Shown: in pieces, positions 21,402 to 32,888 of the stretch
Numbering within the stretch: the stretch's first letter is position 1
Layout: every line of letters starts with the position of its first letter
DNA from: Mesostigma viride
Lineage: Eukaryota; Streptophyta; Mesostigmatophyceae; Mesostigmatales; Mesostigmataceae
Direction: 5' to 3'
Length of the DNA: 64,000 nucleotides
NCBI GenBank assembly: GCA_009746045.1
Contig: RPFO01000022.1
Location: 2,489,937-2,553,936 of the forward strand
Program-made: the position numbers and the translations under genes
Notes under the pieces: model-generated
Databases searched by the model: none
Told to the model about the DNA's origin: nothing
Seen by the model: only the letters and a program-made list of their open reading frames with translations

Positions 21402-22020
21402 CCCAGGTATATCGGTTTCCCTATGCTCACCCGGGCTAGGGAAGTTAAAGTTCGGAGCAGGCCCGTGCTCACCAGGGCCAGGCCTTTGCTCCTCAGAAAG
21501 ATGATCTGCCGACATGTTAATGAATACAAGTTGCAATTTTACGGAATGCGATGGAAATCAGAAAGCATAACATAAGCGTTCTCTTTATTGTTCTCATACG
21601 TTATTAAGTTGTTGTTCCTTCCTTCTCCTTCATTGCGCATAAGAACCTGTAGCGCTTGGCACCTTCATCAGTCTTGCTGAATATCCTACGTGGACATGCA
21701 TTCCATGTAGTTCAGTGCATCATTGCCGCGTGTTAGATACTTCTAGAATCCTCTAGAAGGTTTCAAGGCATGGATGCACATATGATTGGACGATAGTCGG
21801 CTCAGTCCTCTTGACAGGACTAGTTACACCGGCCCTATACACCAGCCGGTGACATGGAGGCCTGGGAGACGCTCTCATAATATACGTGGCGTCATCCCAC
21901 TGGCTGATACTAGTGGTGAAGTACAGCCATTGGTCCAATACTACAATAAAGTATATTGTAGTAATTTGTACTAGATCCTGTATCTCTGAGGACCCATGAG
22001 GACCCTAGATGGATCTCCAA
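21402..22020. other. Unassigned sequence
   Basis: No gene, motif or repeat recognised apart from a loose repeat of CCGTGCTCACCAGGGCCAGG-like text at 21430-21490. Confidence 0.3.
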
Positions 22021-22026
22021 CCAACT

Positions 22027-23222
22027 CCATCCATCCATCCATCCATCCATCCATCCATCCATCCATCCATCCATCCATCCATCCATCCATCCATCCATCC
22101 ATCCATCCATCCATCCATCCATCCATCCATCCATCCATCCATCCATCCATCCATCCATCCATCCATCCATCCATCCATCCATCCATCCATCCATCCATCC
22201 ATCCATCCATCCATCCATCCATCCATCCATCCATCCATCCATCCATCCATCCATCCATCCATCCATCCATCCATCCATCCATCCATCCATCCATCCATCC
22301 ATCCATCCATCCATCCATCCATCCATCCATCCATCCATCCATCCATCCATCCATCCATCCATCCATCCATCCATCCATCCATCCATCCATCCATCCATCC
22401 ATCCATCCATCCATCCATCCATCCATCCATCCATCCATCCATCCATCCATCCATCCATCCATCCATCCATCCATCCATCCATCCATCCATCCATCCATCC
22501 ATCCATCCATCCATCCATCCATCCATCCATCCATCCATCCATCCATCCATCCATCCATCCATCCATCCATCCATCCATCCATCCATCCATCCATCCATCC
22601 ATCCATCCATCCATCCATCCATCCATCCATCCATCCATCCATCCATCCATCCATCCATCCATCCATCCATCCATCCATCCATCCATCCATCCGTCTGTCC
22701 GTCCATCCGTCTGTCCGTCCGTCCGTCCGTCCGTCCGTCCGTCCGTCCGTCCGTCCGTCCGTCCGTCCGTCCGTCCGTCCGTCCGTCCGTCCGTCCGTCC
22801 GTCCGTCCGTCCGTCCGTCCGTCCGTCCGTCCGTCCGTCCGTCCGTCCGTCCGTCCGTCCGTCCGTCCGTCCGTCCGTCCGTCCGTCCGTCCGTCCGTCC
22901 GTCCGTCCGTCCGTCCGTCCGTCCGTCCGTCCGTCCGTCCGTCCGTCCGTCCGTCCGTCCGTCCGTCCGTCCGTCCGTCCGTCCGTCCGTCCGTCCGTCC
23001 GTCCGTCCGTCCGTCCGTCCGTCCGTCCGTCCGTCCGTCCGTCCGTCCGTCCGTCCGTCCGTCCGTCCGTCCGTCCGTCCGTCCGTCCGTCCGTCCGTCC
23101 GTCCGTCCGTCCGTCCGTCCGTCCGTCCGTCCGTCCGTCCGTCCGTCCGTCCGTCCGTCCGTCCGTCCGTCCGTCCGTCCGTCCGTCCGTCCGTCCATCC
23201 ATCCATCCATCCATCCATCCAT
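22027..23222. repeat. Two-block tetranucleotide array: (CATC)n then (CGTC)n
   Basis: About 166 units of CATC (22027-22692), a mixed border with CCGTCTGTCC (22690-22715), about 120 units of CGTC to 23194, then 7 CATC units. The long open frames across it on both strands (Ser-Ile-His-Pro, Ser-Val-Arg-Pro, Met-Asp-Gly-Trp, Thr-Asp-Gly-Arg) are products of the repeat. It is directly followed by the family B terminal sequence, which normally carries only 3-4 CATC units at this place. Confidence 0.97.
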
Positions 23223-23290
23223 CGGGGTTACATGTAATGCTCCGTGACTCCCCAACGGGAGCACGAGTCTAATATATTCATTAATTAATT
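23223..23290 (+). mobile_element. Family B LINE 3' terminus next to the CATC array
   Basis: GGGGTTACATGTAATGCTCC, hairpin GTGACTCCCCAACGGGAGCAC, GAGTCTAAT and a short degenerate TTAA tail. A five-base insertion (CATGT) separates it from the standard GGGGTTAATGC. Confidence 0.85.
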
Positions 23291-23469
23291 GGCTGGTGGT
23301 ATATTCATTAATTAAATGGCTGGTTTACCGTGCGTTAGCGGTTCACGTGGCTAGGTATGGTGGCAAGGCTAGGCAAACATTCTAGGCGTGGCTGCACCAT
23401 AGCGGCAGTGACTGCCAATTTTTAGCTCAGGCTATTCTAGCCCACAGGCCGGGGGCGTACACATCTTGT

Positions 23470-23690
23470 GGTTGATCATCCCACGCACCACGAGCCACGA
23501 GCCACGAGGTAGCCATGGCTGACGGCGGAGCTCATAACTTTCACGTTTGAGCACCGAATTTAGCCGTGAATATTACAATCGACGCGTCTTTCTACGCCGC
23601 ACATGCTGATATAATTTTCCGAATTAAGCTAGTACGCAATATATGGCGAGCAAACGCCCTTCGACGCAACGCAGCCCGGGCGGCTTGTCG
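23470..23690 (+). mobile_element. Family D 5' UTR and start of ORF1, fragment
   Basis: CGAGCCACGAGGTAGCCATGG, GCTCATAACTTTCACGTTTG and the start ATGGCGAGCAAACGC (Met-Ala-Ser-Lys-Arg) align with D copies at 63248-63440 and, reversed, at 32530-32700. Similarity is lost after about 23690. Confidence 0.7.
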
Positions 23691-24963
23691 CGTGCCGGTC
23701 CATTACGTTCTTATTTACGCGCGGGTAAACTATGGTGACGTGACTTTTACGTCCGTGAAACCTTTGCGGTTTACTTTACTGCTTTGTCTTGGCGCCACGC
23801 CGCGGAATCACGCGTCCGCTGAATCGTCGGCGGATCTTCTGAATTATTTTGTCCAAGTGCGAGTGCGTTCGCATTTGCGGCAGTGGGCCAGGGGGGGATT
23901 AATTGGGCTATCGGTCGTCACCGGCCGGGCAGTCTAGGCGCTGGCGCGCGCCACTAAGGCAGGCCAGGCATGTTGGGCTGGCTGCCGGGCCAGTGATCAC
24001 GTGCTCTGCCAGGACTACAGCGAGGGGCACCAGACTTTGTGGAGAACGACCAGGGCTACACGTGAAACGTCGCGAACGGTCAGCACGCTTTGAGCAGCGG
24101 TGCCTGAGATGGCCGGCAATTTAGCCTGGTTAATTTCTGATTGCGGCAGCGCTTTTTAGTGTTGCAAAATATCTACAAGTTGTTTAGCTTGTGCTTGGAA
24201 AGATTTGTTCATGAGATTTGGTTTGTGTCAGACAAGCACCTGATCTAACGTTAAATTTAAGCGCTGGCTAGATTTGCGGAACCTTGTTCAGCGTATTTTG
24301 GTCGTCACTGGCTGATGTCATGTTGGAAAGGTTAGCTTGCGCGGGTTAAAAAATAAAAGGATGAACAGTCGGCCATTGTGGTCGTTGTTCGTTCAGTTTT
24401 CACTTCACAACGACGCAGTTTGTCTTCATGTGTTTAACTAGTAGAACAACCCGGCCGCAACCTCCGTGATGGTTGCGAGATTGTTTTCATGGGTCGAGGC
24501 GAGATAGGCATACAATTAGTTAAGCCTTTTTGGATTTGTCTCGAGGACAGTCGTCGCAGGGACTACCAGTATGGTAGATTCGCCTGGGCGCTGTCGGTAG
24601 CTTACTGTAGGGTGAGAGCGGTTGGCTGCATGGGTGTTGGCATACATCCGGACAAGGCCAACTTCCGTAAGGAGAGCGGGTAGCGGATGTTCATGGTATT
24701 GGACATGCCGGACTTGCTTGCTCGAAGCTAGGCAGGCCAGGGGCTGGAATTAGCCAGTCTTTCTCGTTGATGAACATTGGTTTTGGCTAAAATGTTTTCT
24801 CAATTTTATTTGTGAATAACAAAATCCTGTTAAGCGTTATGTCATAAAGGTCGGTAGGAACTGCTCTTGCAACGGGTGGCTGCCAGTGGGGCAGAGCCCA
24901 CACATCATCTTCCGCATGACAAGGGAGGCTTATACTGAGCTTGGCTGATCTTGTTTGACTATG
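23691..24963. other. Unassigned sequence
   Basis: No convincing gene. Open frames (the longest 123 aa, starting in the D fragment) lack recognisable motifs. Confidence 0.3.
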
Positions 24964-27006
24964 CTAGGGAGGCATCATTAATTAATTAGAAACATAACTC
25001 CGTTGGGAGTACATGTAGCACATATCCCTGAGAAGGGGCATATGGCTTTCTGGGCTACTTCCTGCAAGGGTGGGAATGTAAGCAAGTTACGCTTGCTCTA
25101 GGTGCACCAAGGGCACCTGCACCCTCATGATCTTCACACTATGCCCAGCTAAGGGGGAGTACGTCATGTGGGGGAAGATCATCATGGCTATACAAGGGCT
25201 AGGGCAGGGCTTCTCGACAGAGAGCATCTCTGTGCACTGCATAGCATGGCTAAATTCTTAATGCTACATCCATGGGGGTCCCATTATGGGCAGGGCTTGG
25301 CTAAATTCTGAAGGCATCATCCATGGGGGCCATTATGGGCGCACATGCACGTGGGCCACACGCGAGGCTAAGCCTGACTAATCTACACTACTGGTATATA
25401 TTCCCTAGTCTGAGGTGGCAGGGGCCGGGGGGCCTGCCAGGGCTTGTGGTCAACGTGGATGACCGCCCCCCTCCAGTATACCGGCTTCCCCCGTGCGCTC
25501 AGACTGCCGGAGCTGAAGGTAGGTCGGCCATAGCTCGCGTCGCCGCTGATGCTGGGCCAGGGTCAAGTCGTCGTCCAGCGTGAAGCGAACTCGTCTCCGA
25601 GAGCTTCTTGCGGCATTTCAGGGGACTCGGCGCGGCGAATATTTTCCGCGCCAAAAAAATTCCGCGGTACCCTCCGTACCGTGAAAAGTGGGTGCACGGT
25701 GCGCGCACCCCTTGCGGAAGTGCATGGCCATGGCGACTGCTTTTAGACGAAACGTGACAAATCTGGCCCGCGGAAAGCAGAAAAAAATGCTCGATTGTTG
25801 GAGAAAATTAGTTACTGATTCTAATTTATGGTGGGATGGTTGCGATCTATAATGTCGCGGGCTTTTTTTCTTTGCCATCGGCAGGGGGGGGCCGGCCTGA
25901 ATTTCTGTCCGGATGAATAAAGTATAATGGATACCTGCCGGTGTGATTGTCGATTGTTGCCAGTTTTGATGGTCGTAAGGAAAGCTGGTTTAATGACGTT
26001 TCTAAAGCCGTAAAAATTCCCGCTGTTATCTTTACCCGTCACTTTGCGGTAAGATAACATTAGGCCTGCGCGATGCGCGCCCAAGCTCTCCATGCATGAA
26101 AGGGTGGCCTAAGTTTCTTGTGTGCCTGGGCACGAATAGATGCCCGTTATGGTACGTTCTTGTATTAAACTAAATGTAGCGTTTTCCTGCTTTCTTAGCT
26201 CGTTGAGCGTAAGCTTTTTGCCTTCTTTCCGGCCAGATGCTGCCAGGAAGTTGCGGGTCGATCCTGGCGCTGCATCGCTGGATTCCTGGATGACTTTTAG
26301 CAAGTTCGTCTGTGACGTGGCTGGCTTTCTGCAGCGCGTGGCCCGCAACCTGTCGGGAAGGTGTAATGCTTTTATTTCCATGCTTCTCTGAAATTTCTTT
26401 TGCTTAATAGACAGTTGTGTTCGAGGAAATTCACGCGGTCTTCCTAAGCAGCGGCATCATTTTCCCCAGACACTGACGAGCTGGCACCTGTCTCCTAAAG
26501 AACGTGGCTCGTGCTTATTAGAAAGGAGGCAGTGTGCATTTTGCGGGACACAATGCTTTGGTGGCACATGCGTCAGGTAGGTTGTTCCAATGGTCTCTTC
26601 ACCTTTCCCACTGAGTAAATGATACCCTTTTGTCATGCTAACCAGAGCAGCTAGCCACAGGTTGGCTGGATAAAAAGTCAGCTTATTTTCTCTTTATATA
26701 CTGCGTGTGTGGTCCTCCACGTGTCCGGCTTGTTGGGCATTTTGGAAGAGGGTTTTTAATGTGTTGTTGGGTGGAACAACTTGGCTGTTGGCACAAAATT
26801 GACACATTATTAGCCTGAGATAGGCATTCCATATGCTGCTCAGGCGTGTCGTCCTACCAGCCTTGTTGTTGAGGGTAGACTCACAAGGCTGGCTGTGCCG
26901 ATGGAGGGGTGGGGCGTATGACGCTCCGGACATCCTCCCCACACTCCGTGATCAAAGTGGGCATGTTTTTGGGTGTCTAGGGTAGCAAAACAGATGTCAT
27001 TTTGGC

Positions 27007-29352
27007 ATACATTTCTTGTTTTTGGTCCATTGGAGTTCCTTCCCACCAAGAGAAACATTTATTTTACATTTTTGTGTGCTCTAACACGTCGTTCGTCACT
27101 GCACCTATTCTTAGGACTGAGTTCAACTCAGTCCTATTCTTAGGACTGAGTTTTTGGGTTTCGTAGAAAATTCGGAATGTTTGTCAAAAAAATTCCCTCA
27201 AAATTTATTCAAATACTACGTGAAATGACCTTTCTTAGACATATTTTTGCGATTTTTTTGGATTTTGTTTGGGCGGCTAAATGTACGGTCAAAGTACAGG
27301 TGGTAAGGGTACTTTTTCACGTGAAACGCGAGTTCCGGAAATGCACGACCTAGCCATGGCGGCTTGCGCCCATGCATGCAGTTTACGTTTGCGGACGATT
27401 TAGCTGGTAAAACCCAGGAAATAGATTTTATATGTCCTAAAGATGACACAAACCAATTTTTAGCTCCCGGGGATGCGATTTACCAGGTGTCGGCACTGCT
27501 CTTGCTTGAAAAAACTGCGACCAGGCAGGTTGACGGAATTGATGACTAAATTTACTTTACGGTGCATTTCGAAGGGTTTATATGCTTCTTTCTACTTATT
27601 ATCATGCATGTGTGTAGAATTAAGTCAGTGGCAGTAAAGAGTTGATTATTTCGACCACTCTGTCATGTCATGGTTTGTGTGCCGCGAGTGTCACTTTTGC
27701 GGGCACCGCCTGGGCCAAGATAACGCCATCCGTGCACGGTAAAGCTGAAATATCGTCACCTCATCGTTTTGTTATGTTCTTACATGAGTTTGAGCTTGCA
27801 AGGCGCTGTCAGTTTCGAATCTTGATGCGCTTTCTTGACCGTTGCCTGCCCCTCTCTAAACCCCCCATTTTTTATGATGTTACCAGGCATTTGCCTTACC
27901 CTAGTGTACTTTTGCAGTTTTTTAGGCGCTGTATGGGTTTAAATACCTTCATAGATGTTAGTTATTCTTTTGCTACGTTCATACTGCGTGATTGTATGGC
28001 CATGGGCTGCATCCAGCGTGCTTTCAAGCTTATACGGGTGAGTGAAGAATCTTGGTGATAAACCACTGTCATCATGTGCCAGCAAGTATGTTGGCCATGC
28101 CATGGCAAGGCAAAACAGTGTTAGCCATCTCTATTCTTGTTAAAAACAATTGAAATATGCTTAACCTACCCATTATATTGGTGGTTAAGGCTCATAATAA
28201 AACCCTTTGTAGGTAGGTATCAATTCCCATTCCCTACGTGCGTGCATAGGCTCTCACACATATACTAAGGTACAATATAACTGCAATATGATGATGCAAG
28301 TATGTTTTCCTGTTATGCTAGAAGGGAAATGAGTTGATTGGCATGGTTGGTTGCCACGGTGGTGTGTAGTATGACCGCACTTACATGCTTGCACATTGCT
28401 AGCAACCTCGAAACCCATTCTTAGGGCTGGTGGTTTTTGGCGAGTTTCAGGTAGAGGCTGTGGCCAAATTGAGCCCAGTTTTTTGCCATGTTTCAAGAAC
28501 TATATTGTTTACACGCCTATAATTTTTCAACATGCATATGGATTTTATTGAATTTTCCCAACTCGTCCTTCCACAGAAAATTGCCAAATCGCGAGCATGG
28601 GTTGACACCCTTGTAAAATTTTACATGATTTGGTCAACATATGATTTTTTAGGCATATGCCCAAGCATTAGCATGATATTGAGTGCTCTGATGCATATCA
28701 AACATATGGGGTACCCCCCTACCCTTACCGCTACATGTTCTCAAAGTTGGCATACTCAGTCCTATTTTTAGGACTGAGTTTTGACGTACGACGTGCTAAG
28801 GCTTTATACGGACAGCCTATACCACACCTTCAAACTCAGTGCACATCATTATCAAGTTGGTTATTGTAGCACCATGCTGGGGGCCCAGCATACTCGAACA
28901 CAAGGTGTTGCCCCTCTTAGCAGCGTGGGTGGGTGGGTGGGAGCTGAAAAGAGGCCTCCCTACGTCCCCTACACCACTCTAAGTACTGACTATCATTCAC
29001 ATTGCGCCACGCAGGCCTGCCGGCTGGCGCAGGTACAAGGTGTACTGACTGCCAATCACAGTTGCGCCACGCCTGGCAGCTGGCGCAGGTAACAAGGTCT
29101 AGTGACGTACGTTAGAAGCTACCTAGGCTTGCACTCCGGAACCACACTCAGCCTCGGCACAAAAAGGGCCGGCCGGTGCAGTACCCTCGTGACAAGCGCT
29201 AGTCTTACGCTACCTACGGCAGGTCGGTCCCCTTTGAGCCCGTCCACGCGTCATATATAAAATGAGCGAAGCTCAGCAAATACATTTCTTGTTTTTGGTC
29301 CATTGGAGTTCCTTCCCACCAAGAGAAACATTTATTTTACATTTTTGTGTGC
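27007..29352. repeat. 72 bp direct repeat bracketing 2.2 kb, with hairpin pairs
   Basis: The stretch from ATACATTTCTTGTTTTTGG to TTACATTTTTGTGTGCT is present at about 27007-27079 and again at 29280-29352 without visible difference. Inside, the self-complementary ACTCAGTCCTA-TTCT-TAGGACTGAGT (27125-27152) and ACTCAGTCCTA-TTTT-TAGGACTGAGT (28755-28780) may be the ends of a 1.6 kb element. Confidence 0.7.
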
Positions 29353-30856
29353 TAGGCTTTATACGGACAGCCTATACCACACCTTCAAACTCAGTGCACA
29401 TCATTATCAAGTTGGTTATTGTAGCACCATGCTGGGGGCCCAGCATACTCGAACACAAGGTGTTGCCCCCACACCTCCTTCCTGGCCACCAAGGCTGTCG
29501 CCAACCTTGGTGCCGAGTTTCTTTCCGCCCATGGCCCCCCTCCTGCACGCTGCCACGGCTGCACTGCCGCCCCCGTGTGGCCGCTACGGTTTCCCGGCGG
29601 ACGCAGGGCGGCACCCATGTCGTTCCCCCCCGTTAGGGGGGCGGTTTCCAGCGGCTGCTCATTAGGCCTTACGCCCCCGGACCGTCTCTCACAAGCCCAG
29701 GACCCATCACCAGCCCCACCCCCGAGGCTGGGATTTCCCGGCATTGAAACCTTTGTGGCGATAGGCCCTCTACCCTACCAAGGCCTTGGCTTGGAAACTG
29801 CTTAGCCAAGGCCCTGACCAGGGCTTGTGTTATTGTAGGAAATTTTTTATGGCATAGATATGCCCCCCTGGCTGAACCGAACTCTTTATTGCTTTTCCTA
29901 TAATGCATCATACAGGATAAAAACAAAGGCGGTAAAACAGCCAGAATTGCAGCCTCGCCAGGCGAGCATTCTTTGCTGAAAAGACTGGGCAATGATGAAG
30001 AGCGCGCTCGACTCCCACCAAGATTTGCTCCAGCCCCGCATCCTCCCCGAAACTCCCGTCTGGCCACAGGCCGAAAGATCGGGTCCGCTGTCAGGCTCCG
30101 TGGCAGTTATGGGCTACCCTGGCACCCCGCGCTAGCCATCCCCACGTTTAAGGCAGATTCGCCTCCACCTGTGATTCTTTCCACCGTAGCCGCTGGCCCT
30201 GGCCTGTATGGCTGCTTCCCTGACGTTGTCCGACTAAAAACGCAGCTTCCCCAGTGTCAGGAAGCTGCTTGCCGCACCCAGGGGTAGAGGGGAATCGTCA
30301 ATGGGCCCAGCGCCGGAAATCACACCCTTTTCCTCAAATCGTAGAGCCCCCCACCCAACAACCATTACCGTGGCCTGTAACGGTTGGTGGAGAACATAAA
30401 GAAATTTATTCCAGGCCTCTCCACGCCCGGAGAGGCCGATACTCATCGTCTTACATTCAGCGCAGCCGCCATAGCGGCCAGCCGATCTTGCCAGCACATG
30501 TTGGGATCAAGTTGCGAAGCTGAAAAGAGGCCTCCCTACGTCCCCTACACCACTCTAAGTACTGACTATCATTCACATTGCGCCACGCAGGCCTGCCGGC
30601 TGGCGCAGGTACAAGGTGTACTGACTGCCAATCACAGTTGCGCCACGCCTGGCAGCTGGCGCAGGTAACAAGGTCTAGTGACGTACGTTAGAAGCTACCT
30701 AGGCCTGCACTCCGGAACCACACTCAGCCTCGGCACAAAAAGGGCCGGCCGGTGCAGTACCCTCGTGACAAGCGCTAGTCTTACGCTACCTACGGCAGGT
30801 CGGTCCCCTTTGAGCCCGTCCACGCGTCATATGTAAAATGAGCGAAGCTCAGCAAT
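28799..30856 (+). repeat. Two direct copies of an unknown 0.5-1.5 kb repeat element
   Basis: Copy 1 (28799-29280) and copy 2 (29353-30856) share a 118-base head (AGGCTTTATACGGACAGCC...) and a 338-base tail (GCTGAAAAGAGGCCTCCC... to GCGAAGCTCAGCAA). Copy 1 has about 20 bases of GTGGGTGGG-rich sequence in place of roughly 1.05 kb in copy 2. The tail contains a degenerate 65-base tandem repeat around GCGCCACGC / CTGGCGCAGGTA. It may be a small non-autonomous LTR-type element or a segmental duplication. Confidence 0.65.
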
Positions 30857-31400
30857 CAGCACTAGCTCAATTCTCTTTTAGCGTCTACCCAGGTGGCATC
30901 ACAGGAAAATCAATTACTTGACTTCACTCAGCTACGCTTGTCAGAATGAGCTCAAACTTTGGGGTTGTGTTTTCCCCCACTCAGTGGAATTTCGCATGTA
31001 TGGATGACCCCATTCGATGTGTTGATGATTTGATTTATTTTTTTTGGCTCAAAAAAGTACCCATTTTGCGGGGAAATTAATAACTCAAACAAATGTGATT
31101 ATTTTGACCATGTGAATAGCCCAGATTTTTTAGAAGTAGGGGAACTTTGCAGGAATGTATGGGCAGGTCATTTGGATAAGTGGTTTGTCTTGGGCAAAAT
31201 ATCTCATAAATAGCGTCATTTTCTATTTTTAGCTCGCCACCGGTGCGTGGTTGGGGGTAGTACCCCCAACAAGTGGTGGCATGAATGTCCAAACATCATA
31301 TTTATGGTACTCAATCATCTCTAGATGGTTCCCAAGTGCATTGGAACTGATATTCATTAAAGTCAGTTTTTCAGGCTTTTGGACGTGCGAGTCCCCTTAA

Positions 31401-32565
31401 GGAACGACAGCTTGTCCGCCATGTACTTAAAGGTGATGAGCACGGGTGCCGGGCCAGCCTTCCCCCGCGCGCGGGGAAGGCGGACAGCCGACATGTCCAG
31501 CTCACCAGTGAGTAGCATGGGGGCAAAAATGTCGCGCTTAAATGCCTCAAGAAGGCTCGTGGAGGTCTCACCTGCCAGCTGGTCGAAGTGCTTAATTGAC
31601 GAATCATGACATTGTGGCTGCGCCGGGCGATGTCGGCTTCCTCGCGAAGGTCGAGGGCTTGTTGCTTGAGTTGTGCCGAGATGGTGAAGGTGGTGGAGGT
31701 GGTGTGCTGCTTAAGCAAGTCCGCCCAGGTGGAGGGAGCATCGCTGGCCGAGCCAGCAGGCGCCGGCTGGGCGGCGATGTCCTTCACCTGGGCGGTGAGG
31801 CCCGCGGTGTCATGCAAGCTCTCAAGGGCGTTGGCGGTGGCTTGAAGGCGTTGGTCGAGGTCGAGGAGCTGGGCTTTGATGTCGGCAGTGGAGGCGGAAA
31901 TGGCAGTGGAGGTGGAGGCGGCGGCGGTGGAAATGTGAGGAAGTTCAGCAGTCAGCGTGCCGCCGATTGCTGCTATGTCGGCAGCAAGGGGGGTCACGTG
32001 CTGCTGGAAGGCTTCCGTGAGGATGGAGCGGAGGGTGGGGGCGGAAAGGGATGGAGCCCAGATCTCCCCGTCAGAGCGCTGGAGAAGGGAGTTGAGGATG
32101 GCGTGCTGGAGATGGGGGCGGGGGCAGCCGGACAGCTGGTAGATGTTGAGCCAGCGGCTGCCGTCCGAGCAGAGGAGGCGATTGATGTCGTGGAGATGGA
32201 GGCACAGGTCGTAAAGGAAGCGTAATCCCCGAAGAAGATGCAGCGCATAGCATCGGTCGGAGACGGGTTGGCCCAGTCGTAATCTTCGACCTTGAAAGGC
32301 CGGGGCCGAAAGCTCGGTTCTGAGGGGCGTGACCCTCCTGCATGTTTTGTCGGCTGAGCAGGTGCGCTTGGGGTCAGGCGATGCAGATGGCGAGGCGTTA
32401 AGCCCGGGAGGTTGCTGGACGACCATGCCAGTCTGACTGTGCACGACTAGTGTCATCGCCGCCTGCCGGACCTGATGGCAAAGCTGCAGCCTGAGCTGCA
32501 GACGTATTTTCATTGCCGAGCGCAGCCGCCAGGCTGCGTTGCGTCGAGGCGCGTTTGTTCGCCAT
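31401..32565 (-). pseudogene. Family D ORF1-like protein (main part), frameshifted and split
   Basis: Start ATGGCGAACAAACGC at 32565 (Met-Ala-Asn-Lys-Arg-Ala-Ser-Thr-Gln-Arg-Ser). A frameshift follows near 32420 in the proline-rich region. The long frame then gives a helical segment with LQHAILNSLLQRSDGEIWAP, LTEAFQQHVTPLAADIAAIG, repeated Ala/Ser/Thr, and AQLKQQALDLREEADIARRS. The C-terminal basic domain is cut near PPCYSLVS by T4 and resumes beyond 25617. The layout (basic N-terminus, long helical/coiled part, C-terminal FESPADK...DLTxxQ domain) is that of LINE ORF1 nucleic-acid chaperones such as L1 ORF1p. No catalytic domain. Confidence 0.7.
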
Positions 32566-32768
32566 ATATTGCTTAATAATAGCGTCGGAAAATTATATCA
32601 GCATGTGCGTCTTAGAAAGACGAAGCGATTGTGATATTCACGGCTAAATTCGGGGCTCAAACGTGAAACTCATGAAAGTTATGAGCTCCGACAGCCATGG
32701 CTACCTCGTGGCCGGAATCATGTCCTCACATGTTGGTCGACATACCACTTCATGTCCTAGGGAGGCAT

Positions 32769-32884
32769 AGAGCCATGTTATTTGGTTTCCTGAATTTATC
32801 ATTGGTCTTTGCCCGCATGGTAATTGCAGTGGATATGCATTTAGACCGCGCATGGGGCCAAGGAGGGAGGCTTCTGCACGGTAG
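32769..32884. other. Short unassigned segment between two D elements
   Basis: Separates the 5' ends of two D copies that lie head to head. No feature recognised. Confidence 0.3.
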
Positions 32885-32888
32885 GCGA

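Larger units (their letters stand above)
25617..31400 (+). mobile_element. T4: 5.8 kb TTAA-flanked DNA element inside D ORF1
   Basis: Left flank TTCA (25617-25620, probably a mutated TTAA), right flank TTAA (31397-31400). The ends GGGGACTCGGCG and, inverted, GGGGACTCGCAC match for 9 bases, with the family subterminal features inside: CGCGCCAAAAAAATT and CCATGGCGAC at left, AGCGTCATTTTCTATTTTTA and GGGGGTAGTACCCCC at right. The flanking D ORF1 sequence continues across it. The extra length against T2 and T3 comes from internal repeats (27007-30856). No transposase motif seen. Confidence 0.72.
24976..32756 (-). mobile_element. Near full-length family D element (reverse strand), split by T4
   Basis: The direct repeat CTAGGGAGGCAT at 24964-24975 and 32757-32768 brackets it. 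With T4 (25617-31400) removed, the element is about 2.0 kb: 5' UTR (32756 down to 32566), one ORF1-like gene, a 3' UTR of about 0.4 kb, the hairpin AACTCCGTTGGGAGT (reverse strand ACTCCCAACGGAGTT) and a short TTAA tail. There is no space for a reverse transcriptase. This copy defines the layout of family D. Confidence 0.85.

Noticed and set aside
22027-23222. CRISPR-like or telomeric array
   Set aside because: Uniform 4-base units without spacers; not a telomere repeat of green plants (TTTAGGG or variants).
21910-23264. Long open frames (over 400 codons) on both strands made of Ser-Ile-His-Pro or Met-Asp-Gly-Trp repeats
   Set aside because: They are the translation of a tetranucleotide array, open in several frames at once; no splice or start context supports a protein.
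28254-28496. Small open frames within T4 as possible transposase exons
   Set aside because: No DDE-type or zinc-finger motif, no splice consistency, low similarity to anything recognised.
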